This document shows, in pieces, positions 21,287 through 32,500 of a stretch of DNA of 64,000 nt. The first letter of the stretch is position 1; each line of letters opens with the position of its first letter. This stretch comes from Incurvaria masculella. Its lineage: Eukaryota; Arthropoda; Insecta; Lepidoptera; Incurvariidae. Under the pieces are notes generated by a model. It saw nothing but the letters and a program-made list of their open reading frames with translations. It made no database searches and was not told the origin of the DNA. A program made the position numbers and the translations under genes. The stretch is taken from positions 1,561,021 through 1,625,020 of the forward strand of contig OX335642.1 in NCBI GenBank assembly GCA_946894095.1, written 5' to 3'.

Positions 21287-21796
21287 ACCGGTTTTTTTCC
21301 TAGAGATTTTATCATGAGCATAACCCGTTACGGCATCCAGTATCATATAAAGTGTAGGATTAGAATTAGAGGTAGAATTAGATATTAAGCAAATAAATTC
21401 GTAACACACGAGCCGATAAACCGTTAGCTTCTCAAAGTTAATTTTAATGTCATTATCGTCAGCTTACCTTGAATATCTCTGGGGACTAAGTTTATGTTAT
21501 AAACACTTTACAAGTTCAAAGGGGTTGGCAGGGGAGAGGAAATTTATCAAAGTCGAATGAACCTGAGGAAATCCAGTTATAGAAGAGGCGCTGAGGGCTT
21601 AACGTGCACATAGGATGTTCAATTTGACAAAATTTATTTGGAAGCGTTACATGTATTTAAATTAAAAGACGTATTTTAATTTTCAAATGTTTCTTAAATT
21701 CCTTAGAAAATTCATTTGTGTGATTTCATAATGACGTCAAAGGGAATCAATAATCTTGCGAATTATTTATTGCTATCAAGAACAGTATTTCAACCG
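21287..21796. other. No gene recognised
   Basis: Unclassified AT-rich sequence between the TTAA MITE and GGGTTCC copy 4. Confidence 0.5.
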
Positions 21797-22079
21797 TTTT
21801 TAAGGGTTCCGAAACGGTACCCTCTTACTAAGCCTCCGCTGTCCGTCCGTCCGTCCGTCCGTCTGTCTTTCACAGGGCTGTATCTCATGAACCGTAATAG
21901 GTAGGCAGCTGACATTTTCACAGAGTGTGTATTTATTTTGCCGCTATAGCAAAAAATAGGTAAAATAAAAAAAAAATATAAATTAAAGGGGGGCCCCATA
22001 CAAAAAACGTGATTTTATGGTGTTGATGGTACGGGACCCTTCGTGTGCGAGTCCGACTCGCACTTGGCCTGGTTTTTTT
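21797..22079 (+). mobile_element. GGGTTCC repeat, copy 4
   Basis: The 5' end is altered (AAGGGTTCCGAAACGGTACCC, a deletion). The remainder is typical and ends GTGCGAGTCCGACTCGCAC then TTGGCCTGGTTTT. Confidence 0.88.
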
Positions 22080-22454
22080 CCATTATTTTTCGAAACAAAT
22101 CTAACGATAAAGCTCCTTACACGCACCATATCCCGTAGCAATATCGGCAGCATGGCTCGCTCCATTGCTCGGCTGGGTAACTTTTAACCTTTGGACAACG
22201 GCGACCGTGAGAGTCCACGTTTCACACCCGTGCGTCATAACCGGGAGGACGCAGTGGTCATACATTCAGGTCTTTTAATTTTGCGGATAATGGAGTTGAT
22301 GGTTATTAATTGTGGACTTGGACATGTTGGAGTGGTGAATTGACTGGCCAGTTGCAGAGGAGGGCGAATTTCAATAGACTTTACCGAAAAATGAATGCCG
22401 CATCGCATCGCCACTCTTTATCCATTCAGCATAGTCGTTTACTACCACAAATCA
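22080..22454. other. No gene recognised
   Basis: Between GGGTTCC copies 4 and 5, about 40% GC. ACCGTGAGAGTCCACGTTTC and CACACCCGTGCGTCATAACC resemble coding LINE sequence, but the frame is too broken to assign. Confidence 0.35.
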
Positions 22455-22744
22455 TTTTTAGGGTTCCGTACCCAAAGGGTGAAAACGGAACCCTATTACT
22501 AAGCCTCCGCTGTCCGTCCGTCCGTCTGTCAAGGGCTGTATCTCATGAACCGTAATAGGTAGGCAGCTAAAAATTTCACAGAGTGTATATTATTTTTGCC
22601 GCTATAACAGCAAATAGTTAACATTTAAGAATAAAAAGAATTAAAGGGGGTACCCATACAAAAAACTTGATTTTTTTGTGTTAAATCTTGTTCGATGGTA
22701 CGGAACCCTTCGTGTGCGAGCACGACTCGTTCTTGGCCGGTTTT
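22455..22744 (+). mobile_element. GGGTTCC repeat, copy 5
   Basis: Full order. The terminal hairpin is mutated (GTGCGAGCACGACTCGTTC) before TTGGCCGGTTTT. Confidence 0.88.
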
Positions 22745-22935
22745 ATCATCTAAGGATGCTCCATTCTACAAGGAGTTCTGCCCTTACAAACAAATTGGAA
22801 TTAATTCACGATGCAAATGGTTCTGCACCCATGTAACTGTAGGATCCTTCCCTAAAGCCGTAAAATGTTTGTTTATTCCATCCAGTTCAATGTAGCCGTA
22901 CTATTTTTTTATGTGACGACATGAATGAATATTAC

Positions 22936-23336
22936 AGCGGCTCGTAGCCTAGTGGCGCGGGGACTGGCCTAGCGTACCAGAGGCCCGGGTTCAATACCAA
23001 CTTGCACCACTGTCTTTCTCTTTCAGAGTCCGATAAGTGCATTTCGTCACGAATGCGAGCTGCTCCATGGTTCGGAATCCATGTAAAATTGTAGGTCCTT
23101 CCCCTACTAGGTGGTAGGGTTTAAGCCCGCCCGGGTTGGTACCATCGCATTGGATGAAAATATGGTCGAAGCGGCAATGAAAAATTGTCCGTGTTTTCCA
23201 TCCAGCTCAATGTAGCCGTGCTCATAAAGGGAAGGTCCTGGCATGGCACCTTATTCCTTCGGGAATGTGGTGTATTGGGCTAATATCATAACGGTAGTTG
23301 TGTGGTATTAGCCATCCATGTCAGGTCGCATAAAAC
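22936..23336 (+). mobile_element. tRNA-headed SINE, full length
   Basis: Head GGCTCGTAGCCTAGTGG carries a pol III A box (TAGCCTAGTGG), and GGGTTCAATACC is the B box. A linker with CATTTCGTCACGAATGCGAG leads into the same body as the 5S-headed SINE (CGCCCGGGTTGGTACCATCG ... AGCCATCCATGTCAGG). It is the best-preserved tRNA-headed copy here. A 35-bp scrap of the same body lies just upstream at 22878-22912. Confidence 0.9.
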
Positions 23337-23364
23337 TACTACTATCAAAATTTATAAACCAAAT

Positions 23365-23450
23365 TAAAACTAGGTGCCATGCCAGGACCTTTCTTATATT
23401 GCGCGGCTCATAAATGACAGTATTAACTCTCCATGTCCACTTACATTAAA
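23365..23450 (-). mobile_element. SINE fragments in opposite orientations
   Basis: AACTAGGTGCCATGCCAGG and TTCTTATATTGCGCGGC are reversed SINE body. They are followed directly by a forward tail scrap (CTCCATGTCCACTTACATT). Confidence 0.65.
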
Positions 23451-23491
23451 AATCATGAATGTCATTTTCAACATACAATAAAATTACTTTT

Positions 23492-23654
23492 AGGGTCTTC
23501 CACCAAGTACTGGTTAGCTTAGTCGGCACATAACCTTTGACTAATGGGCCTTTCTTACTATTATGCAACACAAGGCAATCAACACTTTAGTAATAAAGGC
23601 CCGTTAAGTGTTGATTTGGATGAATCAACCCTTGGAGAAAACCAAGCTTAGTCT
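23492..23654. mobile_element. Small palindromic MITE, copy 1
   Basis: GGTCTTCCACCAAGTACTGG at the left. CAACCCTTGGAGAAAACCAAG at the right is an imperfect inverse. The middle, CTTTAGTAATAAAGGCCCG, is also self-complementary with GGGCCTTTCTTACTATTATG. Confidence 0.72.
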
Positions 23655-23671
23655 AATATGAAATGGAATAT

Positions 23672-23745
23672 GATGTGTATATATGTATAATCGACCGTAA
23701 ACCAAGGGCACATTAATAAAAAAAATATCTCTGTAAAAAGAACTT
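23672..23745 (+). repeat. CGACCGTGAAGCAAGG repeat, copy 3, truncated
   Basis: TATAATCGACCGTAAACCAAG, GGCACATTAATAAAAAAA and GTAAAAAGAACTTCC. Confidence 0.68.
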
Positions 23746-24405
23746 CCTTATTTATTTACTTCAAAAGATACTGGTAAAATCAACATACATGTTTACATAG
23801 TAAGAAAACTCAAGCTCAGTCGGCTAGTCCTAACGTTACAATTTTAGTATGCAGTTCAATGTTGTAAACGTAGAGAAAATGTGAAATGAAAACTAACAAT
23901 ATCCTTGCAAAACAACCTGTATAAGCGAAGTAGTTTAGCAAGGATCGTAATTGGGAGCAACGAAACAGACCCTGCGAACTCCCCCGTGCACTGGACCACG
24001 AATTCAAAAGATGTGTACGAGTACCTCCAACATGTTGAGCGTTTGACTTATGTAATTTGTAATTTGGTAAATGTATTATTCCATTAGGAACACGTTCACC
24101 GAGAAGTCAAAGAAGCGTCTGTAAATAAATTAAAGGGAGTAGCTTATAAACGTAATAATAAATAATGCAAGGCTGAAGGAATAAAAAAACGCACGTCCAA
24201 AGCACTTTATTAAATCCATTTATGTTTACACCGATTGAGAAAAGATTATTATATTTCTTCTAATCTTAGAATAGGATGTCAGCACAGCGCGCTATGCTAG
24301 GTCTATATTTTGTGTAGGTGATATATAGATTATTTATTTTTATTTATTGGATGTCAATACAACAATTTTGAAGGTATAATTTTGTAGGACAATTTATGCA
24401 TTTTT
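23746..24405. other. No gene recognised
   Basis: Short overlapping frames near 23816-24087 have no recognisable similarity. The rest is AT-rich. Confidence 0.45.
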
Positions 24406-25112
24406 AACCGACTTCAAAAAAGGAGGTTATCAATTCGTCTGTATGTTTTTTTTATGTTTGTTACCTTATAACTTTTGCCTGGGTGAACCGATTTTGATGA
24501 TTATTTTTTTTAATGAAAGCTAGTGCTTCTCAAGTGGTCCCATTTTAATTTGGTTAAGTTCTGACAATGATATCCATGAGAAAATCATATAAGTCTTAAA
24601 TTTGTATTAAGATGTGCGCGACAAATGGACGAATAACTCAATATAACGCCAACCGATTTCGGTGATTCTGTTTTAATTGGAAAGGACGTGTACAAGTTAT
24701 TAAGTGTACTTCAGATTCACTAAAAATAATTATGATTTTTGTTATTTTTAACCGATTTCAAAAAAAGGAGGAGGTTATCAATTCGAATGTATGTTTTTTT
24801 TTGTTTTTTTTTTTGTTTGTTACCTCATAACTTTTGCCTGGGTGAACCGATTTTGATGATTATTTTTTTAAATGATAGCTAGTGCTTCCCAAGTGGTCCC
24901 ATTTTAATTTGGTTAAGTTCTGACAATGATTTCCATGAGAAAATCATAAAAGTCTTAAATTTGTATTAAGATGTGCGCGACAAATGGACGAATAACTCAA
25001 TATAACGCCAACCGATTTCGGTGATTCTTTTTTTATTGGAAAGGACGTGTACTAATTAGTAAGTGTACTTCAGATTCACTTAAAATAAACAAATAAAAAA
25101 CATTTAACAAAA
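24406..25112 (+). repeat. Tandem pair of ACCGACTTC repeats (344-bp unit)
   Basis: AACCGACTTCAAAAAAGGAGG at 24406 and AACCGATTTCAAAAAAAGG at 24750 start two nearly identical units: TTATAACTTTTGCCTGGGTG, AAGCTAGTGCTTCTCAAG, CGACAAATGGACGAATAAC, GGAAAGGACGTGTAC. A partial third copy of the start lies at 29664-29712. Confidence 0.9.
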
Positions 25113-25113
25113 A

Positions 25114-25377
25114 AAATAACCGACTTCAAAGAAAAAGCACTAAAAAGTAAAAAATAATTTCCATTTTTTTGTAGTTACGATTTTTGTTATTTTTTGAGTC
25201 GGTGTCAGCCAAGGTTAGGTTAGGTTAGGTTAGGTTAGGTTAGGTTAGGTTAGGTTCCCTTGATTGGCGCAGCGCGTGCCCGGCTGACGCCGACTCAAAA
25301 AATAACAGAAATCGTAACTACAAAAATGGAAATTATTTTTTACTTTTTAGTGCTTTTTCTTTGAAGTCGGTTATTTT
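25114..25377. repeat. Long palindrome with (TTAGG)8 in its loop
   Basis: The left arm at 25114-25210 (ATAACCGACTTCAAAGAAAA ... GAGTCGGTGTCAGCC) is the near-perfect inverse of the right arm at 25282-25377 (GGCTGACGCCGACTC ... GAAGTCGGTTATTTTTT), giving a stem of about 95 bp and a loop of 71 bp. Confidence 0.93.
25215..25254 (+). repeat. (TTAGG)8, insect telomere-type motif
   Basis: Eight perfect TTAGG units between AAGG and TTCCCT. TTAGG is the canonical insect telomere repeat. The neighbouring palindrome unit (25385-25540) has AAGGTAGGCAAGGTTCTCTCG at the same place, so the array probably grew locally. Confidence 0.95.
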
Positions 25378-25384
25378 TTGTTAA

Positions 25385-25545
25385 TTTTTTTTTTTTGAGT
25401 TGGTGTCAGCCAAGGTAGGCAAGGTTCTCTCGATTGGCGCAGCGCGTGCCCGGCTGACGCCGACTCAAAAAATAACAAAAATGCTAATTATTGTTTACTT
25501 TTTAGTGCTTTTTCTTTGAAGTCGGCTATTTTTTTGGTAATTTTT
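25385..25545. repeat. Second, partial unit of the ACCGACTTC palindrome
   Basis: TTGAGTTGGTGTCAGCC, TTGGCGCAGCGCGTGCCCGG, CTGACGCCGACTCAAAAAAT and CTTTGAAGTCGGCTATTTTT. The right arm is complete and the left arm is cut short. Confidence 0.85.
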
Positions 25546-25827
25546 TTTTGTTAATTATTTTCTTAATATTTTAACGTTTCATAACATTCTGTTCGCACTG
25601 AATTGTATCAAACGAAAAAAGCGCACACATATTTTCAGGCGCTTCGACCAGACTGAATGTGTTTTCATAAGGCTCCATCTTGTTAATGCGTGACAATCGC
25701 CAGACAGACACACGATCCATCATAGTTAGCGGGGATCATTATTGTACGTGCTAGAATCCTAGTCGGTTGCATAATTCTATAGTATATACATCGTTTATGT
25801 CTACTTATAACCAGATGTATTTAAATG

Positions 25828-26135
25828 TTTTTTTTGTGTCACTAGATAGATAATACTAATTCTACACCCTCCGTCATGATACTAGCCAATAAACGGATCT
25901 ACGTTTTACATGGATTCTTAACCATGGAATAGCTTGCATTCGTTTCGAACAGCACTTATCTACCTCAGAAACTGGTGCATGAATGGGACGGAGATCGAAC
26001 CCATGAGCTCTAGCAAAGCAAGTCCCTGCTCCACTGAGCTACAAACCTCTACTTACTATCATGATATTAGACTAAAATACCACATGGGTCGTCCTTATAT
26101 TGGAAGGCCACATTGAACTATGTAGATTGAAAACT
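25828..26135 (-). mobile_element. tRNA-headed SINE, rearranged, plus a second body fragment
   Basis: The reversed tail begins near 25828 and the reversed head ends near 26045 (plus-strand GATCGAACCCATGAGC is the B box and CTCCACTGAGCTACA the A box), with most of the body deleted. From 26058 another reversed body piece follows: ATGATATTAGACTAAAATACC, then GGGTCGTCCTTATATTGG and CACATTGAACTATG. Confidence 0.75.
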
Positions 26136-26198
26136 GGAAAAAATGAAAAATCATTGTTACCCGACTCAGACAAAGCTAAGGTAAGTTATGATAGACTA

Positions 26199-26745
26199 GG
26201 AGGTGGCGACAAAAATGGTAACGATAACGTAAATGGCTGAAACTGGGTTCACGGGATAAAGTACAACCCTCTGAAGCTAAATGTGTCAGTCTGCCTGTTC
26301 CAAGTCTTTGCGTTACGTAGATAAGGCGTCTGAAAAAGTAGTTATGGTGACAAAAAATACATATGATAAGGTAAATGGATGCAAATGACGAAGCATGAAA
26401 GTATCAATACATATTTGCTTAGCAATACAGAAACTGAACTAATCTTTGGTTGCATTTAGTAGTTATAGGCGATTTAGGTTACAGATATAACTTTAGGTAT
26501 ATTTAAGTATTTAATTAAGTAACCGTCTGGTTATTGTTGTATAATTAATAGGTATCAATGTTTCCAGAAATTCAGTATATTAATCAGCATGTACATACCA
26601 GCATCTATTTTATACAGCCAATCTAGAAAACGCAACCACTTGGAACGGGCAGACCGACATATTTAGCATCAGAGGGTTGTTCTCTAACATGGTCAACCCA
26701 GATTCAGCCATTTACCTTGTCGTGACCAAAAATGTCGTGACCTCC
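26199..26745. mobile_element. Palindromic element with TIRs of about 115 bp
   Basis: GGAGGTGGCGACAAAAATGG, CGTAAATGGCTGAAACTGGG, CAACCCTCTGAAGCTAAATG and GTCAGTCTGCCTGTTCCAAG at 26199-26315 recur inverted at 26626-26745 (CTTGGAACGGGCAGACCGAC ... TTTTTGGTCACGAC read from the minus strand). The interior of about 310 bp has no frame. Confidence 0.85.
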
Positions 26746-27749
26746 CCGAATATGATGTGTACATATTAGATGACGCACATGTAAGGCAAACCAAAATTCC
26801 ACCTCTTTTCTCGTCGAACTATTTTTTTGTATAACTATTTATTATAATAAAAGAAACACTGGCTATAAAGCAATATGAAAATGTCAATAGTCTCTTTACT
26901 TGGGAAAAGTTTTTCGCAATAACTGTATTGAACCGTAACATAAATTAATTCCCTGTTTATTTTCTCTCTACGAATGAGATATTTACATTTATCATCTGTT
27001 ATTTTATGCTGTATGTCCTTTTTTTCCAACGAATGTCTTATGTAGTTCTTGTGTGTGTTTCAAATTATTTTCTAAACGTCGCCCGTGAGCTCTGGAACCT
27101 CCACCCCTGCTGGAGGCTAAAAGACGTCGGAACAAACGAGAGAAAGGTAATATTTCAGCCTCTCGCATTGCCTCTGAATAAAGTTATTACATGTTTCATT
27201 CATATTGGATGTACGAATATCACGTAGACGTTTGCAAGGAAGTTTGCAAGTTGAAGGTAACGTTGAAATAATGCCTTATGTAATCATTCAAGTACTAGAA
27301 CCGACCTAGAAAAGCGAGATCCGTCTTAGCTCCTAGAGTTCTTACTACGTTGATTGAATATATTTTAGTATAATCTAGTTTGACAGGTTAACTGAATAAA
27401 TTTACCATTATTCTGACATATACATACTAAAATCTGAGAATTCTCAAACGAAATTTGAACATGCTCGATAGCTCTGCAATGGTCGGCATACCCGCTGGTA
27501 TGGTGCCTCGCTGAGCGTGGTTTTGCAAGGCGAGCACATTTGGCTTTTCTGAACAAATTTGGTCTCTCAGTACAGACATACCAGTTTTTTCACCACCCGG
27601 TTGTCAATGTTTAGATTTAAATACAAAATATTTTATTAACCAATCACGTCATATATTAAGGGAATTTTTATAATAATTATATTGCTTTTTAGGTGTTCAT
27701 TCTGTGGAAAGAATAAGTTAAATTAATTTTTTTTATATTCCCTTATTTT
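26746..27749. other. No gene recognised
   Basis: AT-rich. 27060-27200 (GCCCGTGAGCTCTGGAACC) is slightly GC-richer, without a recognised product. Confidence 0.45.
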
Positions 27750-28055
27750 AGCGACTCGAAGCTCAGGGGCGCGGGAACTTCCCTTGCATGCCAGAGGTCA
27801 TGACTTCCAATCCCGCCCCGTGCATGCACCACTTTTCTTCTCTTTCTGAGCTCAAAAAGTTCATTTAGTCTCGAATGCGAGTGATTCCATGGTTCGGAAT
27901 ATATTTAAAAGTGTAAGACCCATTCTCCTACTAGGTGGTAAGGTTAAGCCCTTCTTTATTGATACCATCGCATTGGAAAAGACAAAAGCACGACTCGCTG
28001 TGCTCATAAAGGAGAGGCCCTGGTATGGCACCTAATTCCTTCGGAAATGCGTCAT
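27750..28055 (+). mobile_element. tRNA-headed SINE, degenerate
   Basis: GCGACTCGAAGCTCAGGGGCG (A box region), CAGAGGTCATGACTTCCAATC (B box, mutated), linker CATTTAGTCTCGAATGCGAG, then body pieces up to CTAATTCCTTCGGAAATGCG. It runs directly into another repeat at 28055. Confidence 0.78.
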
Positions 28056-28255
28056 TGCTGTTTCGGACTGATGTCGGGCTCAACCTAACATTTTAGGTTC
28101 TATGAGTTCCCCATACAAACTTTTATCCCCATTTTCACCCTCGTTGAGTTTAATTTTCGCCACTCTCTCTATTAAAGCAACGATACAATATTGTGAAAAC
28201 ACACAGACAGACAAACATAAACAGTGTTACTTTCGCATTTATTATATTAGTTTGT
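28055..28255 (+). repeat. Same repeat, copy 2
   Basis: TTCGGACTGATGTCGGGCTC, AACCTAACATTTTAGGTTC, CCCCATACAAACTTTTATCC, ACACAGACAGACAAACATAA and TTACTTTCGCATTTATTATA. It adjoins the SINE that ends at 28055. Confidence 0.72.
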
Positions 28256-30174
28256 ACATTCGTTCCTACAAAATAATAGAAATAAACATCCTTAGACAAT
28301 CGACCTTAGTCTAGAAAAAAACCCTGTTTTTTTCCTAATTAGACCATACGACAAGCTGCCGCGAAACTCTTCATTAAATGTTCGCTTCATTACCGAGATG
28401 TGTATCGCAGAAATATTTACAACACAACGAACTGAATTACATTATTCTCTCCTTTCATTGTGATGTCGCTCTGTAAAAACCACAGACCTAGCATTCGCGC
28501 CGCGCGTTTGCAAGACTGACAGTGTGTGAGTGAGAAGTCAACTAAAACAGCACTACCGCGAGTTAGAGAGGGATGAAACATACCTGCCCGATGGAATGAC
28601 TTTCGCTAGAGGTGCGCAGTGTCACGGCTCTAAATTCAATTCAAATCTAATATTTTTTCGTTCCTCACTATTTCAAAGTAAAACTTCTAACATAACTTGA
28701 AAACTGTATTTTGGAATTTAGAATATTTTCTTTATAAAGTGTCTCTTTGAGCTGTAGACCTCGCGAATATATCTTTGCATAGCTTAAAACCGAATAAATA
28801 TTTACCGCGCACGTTAAAATAAAATCCTATTATTTTCTTGTATTTTTCTTACTGAATCAAATGTCACAAAACAAAAGATTTGTGACATTTTTAAACATTT
28901 TGAAAAAGTTCCAAATTAAATAGACAAAAAAAACATTATACACCACTCACAAAATTTCACGAGAATCGGTTGAGAAATGCGTTCGTGTGTTCGTTACACA
29001 TAAAAACGTTTTTGCCTTAGCTGAAACGGAGACATTTCATAATTTAATATAATATAATTTATTTCATAATTCATAATAAGATACTTTAGTACATTTATTG
29101 TTAAACAATCTTTTCATTATAAATATATTTTTTTTTATGTGCATTCTAAGTCTATGGTAAAGAGGAAGAATGGCTGTACTGGGATTAAGAACGTATATTT
29201 TCCTCAATTAGGTCACAATAAAAGAAAGCAAAGGGCTTTTATATGATTCGTCTACAAAGGAAAATGACCAAAATAAAACCGGAAGCCAAGTTGTAAGTTG
29301 CCAGCAATAGAAAAATGTAAACATGGTTTAAATTTTAAATTAATAAAAGACATTTTCGTGTTCGAGCCGGATTATGCAGAACAAATAAATGGTTAAAATT
29401 TGATTTAATATTTTGCCAAGCGCACATCACATCAACAATTTAACACGCATTACCAAGAGATGGATGATTTATTATTACACATGCCTCTCTCTATTGCACA
29501 GCATGTTTAACAATCGTTGGTTACCTTTGTACTAATGTAACCATAAAGTTAAGATTCTCTAATAAATAAATAAAATAGATAGAAGTTTATTGGTTGAATT
29601 TTCAACAAACAGCGCCATCCATGATACGTTGTGACTAACATTCATTAATTTGAACGTATTTTTAACCGACTTAAAAAAAAGGAGGAGGTTCTCAATTCGT
29701 TGCAATTTTTTTTTCTTTTTATTTATAAATTTACAGTTCCCTGCAATAAGGAAAATAAAAAAATATATATAAAAATGTAATCATGTCATTGTCCTTTATA
29801 GAAATGCTTTAATAGGAATGTTCTGGCGATATTGTTTTATTAATTGAGGATATCACTTGTTTATCTTTTTTCAGAGTAAAGCGTCATTAACACGATTAAA
29901 ACAAATGAAATGAAACATAATTATCGACGCTTTGATGGAAACGTTTCCATTAAATTGGGAGAACATATTCGCCGGGTCTCTATTTAGATAACTCGGTGAA
30001 TAAATTTTTATCCAAGGCACAAATGTTCTGAGTTTAAACTTGAAAATTTTAAGTACTTACTAAAATATGAAACTTGGTTCTGTGTCTTCGCGCTGATGCA
30101 AAATGTGTGAACAATGTTTTGTTAAATAATTTGAACAGTTTAATAATATGTAAAAAGATAAGGTTGTGTTTTTG
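28256..30174. other. No gene recognised
   Basis: Long AT-rich stretch. It holds a hairpin relative (AGACCTAGCATTCGCGCCG) at 28488, the 28859-28890 palindrome and a 50-bp ACCGACTT repeat scrap at 29664-29712. Confidence 0.45.
28859..28890. repeat. Perfect 12-bp stem palindrome
   Basis: AAATGTCACAAA, eight-base spacer, TTTGTGACATTT. Confidence 0.9.
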
Positions 30175-30570
30175 TGTAAAGGGTTTTTTTATGTTTTCAA
30201 TTTTAAGAGCGGCATATGCCATACGCCAGGATCTTAAGGTGCACGACGGCGACTTTCGAATTTTCATAGGGCTCACGAAAACCATGCCGGCCATTCTTGA
30301 AAGACACCAGGTTGTACTTTGAGGGAATCATATCGGTAGGGAGTCGATTGCATAGTTTACCGAACCTTTTAAAGGATTTAGATGATCGGTGGGCTCATAT
30401 TTTTAAATGTAGACAGTAAATGGGTGAATTCCCTACCTTTTCCGCGATGAACAATTGTAGAAAGGGGACGGAGGGACCGTGTTATGCAGCTCTGACGAGC
30501 ATTCTTTCTCCATGGTAGAGACGATGGACCACGGAGAGAAACTCTACATCCCTGGTTATATATAAATATA
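30175..30570 (-). mobile_element. Jockey-like LINE 3' fragment
   Basis: Minus strand: SLRGPSSLPWRKNARQSC then stop-interrupted REFTHLL, and lower down MAGMVFVSPMK and the 3' motif GGCGTATGGCATATGCCGC. It matches 57315-57690 and 31690-31925 in the same order. Confidence 0.72.
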
Positions 30571-30741
30571 TAACAATTTGTTACCATGGATCAGGCAACC
30601 CCTTATTGGGTAGAAATGCACCAGTATATTTGATGTTGCTGTCAGATTAACAACAAAACATAAATTTAATATACGAGTACATACACTTCTGCTGTGCATT
30701 TACTTCGTAAAAGAAACATATAAATAAATACATTCTCAATC

Positions 30742-31044
30742 TTTTTTAGGGTTCCGTACGCAAAGGGTGTCAACGGAACCCTATTACTGAGCCTCCGCTA
30801 TTCGTCCGTCCTTCCGTCCGTCTGTCACAGGGCTGTATCTTATGAACCGTTATAGTTAGGTAGCTGAAATTTTCAAAAAGTGTTCATTTATTTGTCGCTT
30901 TTTAACAACAAATAGGTAAAATTTAATAACAATAAAAATCAAAGGGGACTCCCATACAAATAACTTGTTTATGTTAAATCTATTTCGCTGGTACGGAACC
31001 CTTTGTGTGCGAGTCCGACTCGCACTTGTCCGCTTGCTTTTTTC
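30742..31044 (+). mobile_element. GGGTTCC repeat, copy 6
   Basis: Starts TTTAGGGTTCCGTACGC and ends GGTACGGAACCCTTTGTG, hairpin GCGAGTCCGACTCGC and CTTGTCCGC. Slightly more diverged than the others. Confidence 0.87.
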
Positions 31045-31689
31045 TTTATTTTAAGATGTTTGTACATGTTAATCTTGTCTAACAGAAATCATCCTACAAA
31101 TACATGATTACTGTGTAAGTTTATTCATGCATTCTTGTATTTGTTCTGTTTTCTTCTTAAGGTTATACACACTATTCGAGTGTTTCCTATTAAGTGTACC
31201 CATTCCTTAGTCAAAATATAAAAATCAGTCCCGCCAACTTAATAAAAAATCAACCCTAGACGCACTTAAAAATAGCACTTAATAAAAAAAATACCGTTTT
31301 TTAAATTTGATACTGCAATATTCTGTGCAAACCAACTTTGATATTGCAGTCTGTACTAGTAAAACCGTTATGACCTGAAAAATAAATCCTGCAGCAGCCT
31401 GAATAATGTGAAAGTGGTGGAGAGACAATAACAAAAGGTAGAGAGGGATGGCACGAAAGGCGATAATTGGTTTTTAAAATAGACCATCAATATGTCTAAC
31501 ACGTCCTGAATCGTGAATATTGAGTTCGATCTAAAATAAGCCTTTTGCGTATGGTGTTTAGAGGTATTATCGTAAAAATTCAATGTACGGAATGGCTATG
31601 GAAAGTATTTCATTAAATAGAATTTAGGTGTCAAAGCACGCTTCAAACTAATAGCATGGTCTAAATAATTGTCCCTGTGTTCTTCGTCT
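31045..31689. other. No gene recognised
   Basis: AT-rich. ACTGCAATAT / ATATTGCAGT at about 31312-31350 is a 10-bp stem. Confidence 0.45.
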
Positions 31690-31925
31690 CTACATGTAGA
31701 ACGCTTGTCGGAGCCTTCGTCCCATTTCTACCATCACCCATCGCGCGGGCATAGAATGCACCCATTTAAGGCAGGTAACCTTGGAATACACTCCCTGACT
31801 AGGTATTTCCCTTATAGTTACACATGGTGTGGCATGGTTTTTGCAGCCCCCGTGATTTAAGAGCGTCGTCGGAATCATATGTTCGGGCCTGGCGTTCGCC
31901 ATATGTCGCGTTTTACATAAAAATT
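31690..31925 (+). mobile_element. Jockey-like LINE 3' fragment, degenerate
   Basis: TGGTTTTTGCAGCCCCCGTGA, TCGGGCCTGGCGTTCGCCATA and TGTCGCGTTTTACATAAAA match the end of 57315-57690. ACGCTTGTCGGAGCC near 31690 matches its start. Confidence 0.7.
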
Positions 31926-32399
31926 AGTAAGGTAATATGACACAATCAAACTATTCAGTATTATAACGTCTAGGATTTTCTACAAACCATGATAACTTTA
32001 TTCAGGAGATGTAAATTTGAAAAAAATTAAGCGGCAATTCCTACTTTTCCAACTTTTGCGATCGAGGCGACATCTAGGTTCTGTTGAAGAACCAAGCAGA
32101 ATTAAAAGTCAAAGTATAGATGAGTCGACTTTCGAATTCTTTGAGGTCGCGATTCAAACGAAATTCCACACGAACACAAGTTCCGGCAGCATGTTAAAAC
32201 CCAATGCATGTTTACTGTTTACAATTAAGCTATGATAAACTGAATTGGGTATACGAACGATTTTTAAATGTAGTTTTACAACCATAAGACATTTAACTAT
32301 TTTTCAAAAATCTTTAATTAAACAGTATATTAGAAATTTGAGTCAATATGTCTTTTTGGAATTAAACTTATTTTATTTTCATTATTCATAACAATATTG
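31926..32399. other. No gene recognised
   Basis: Unclassified. The frame at 32017-32235 has no similarity that I recognise. Confidence 0.45.
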
Positions 32400-32500
32400 A
32401 TGAATATTTATTTATTTATTTATTTATTTACTCTTTGATACATACATGTAAAGGGCGAGCTTATCGCTAAAAAGCAATATCTTACAACTAACCCTACCGA
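32400..32500 (-). mobile_element. LINE 3' end, same family as 2040-2243
   Basis: Plus-strand ATTTATTTATTTATTTATTT, CTCTTTGATACATACATG and GGGCGAGCTTATCGC are the reverse complement of the 2.1-2.2 kb sequence, almost identical over about 90 bp. Confidence 0.83.

Noticed and set aside
25215..25254. A telomere or telomere fusion point
   Set aside because: Only 40 bp, enclosed in a palindromic repeat; a sister unit shows the precursor sequence, and normal intron-like DNA continues on both sides.
24420..25545. CRISPR-like or phage-type repeat array
   Set aside because: Repeat units are long and palindromic, with no regular spacers, in a clearly eukaryotic context.
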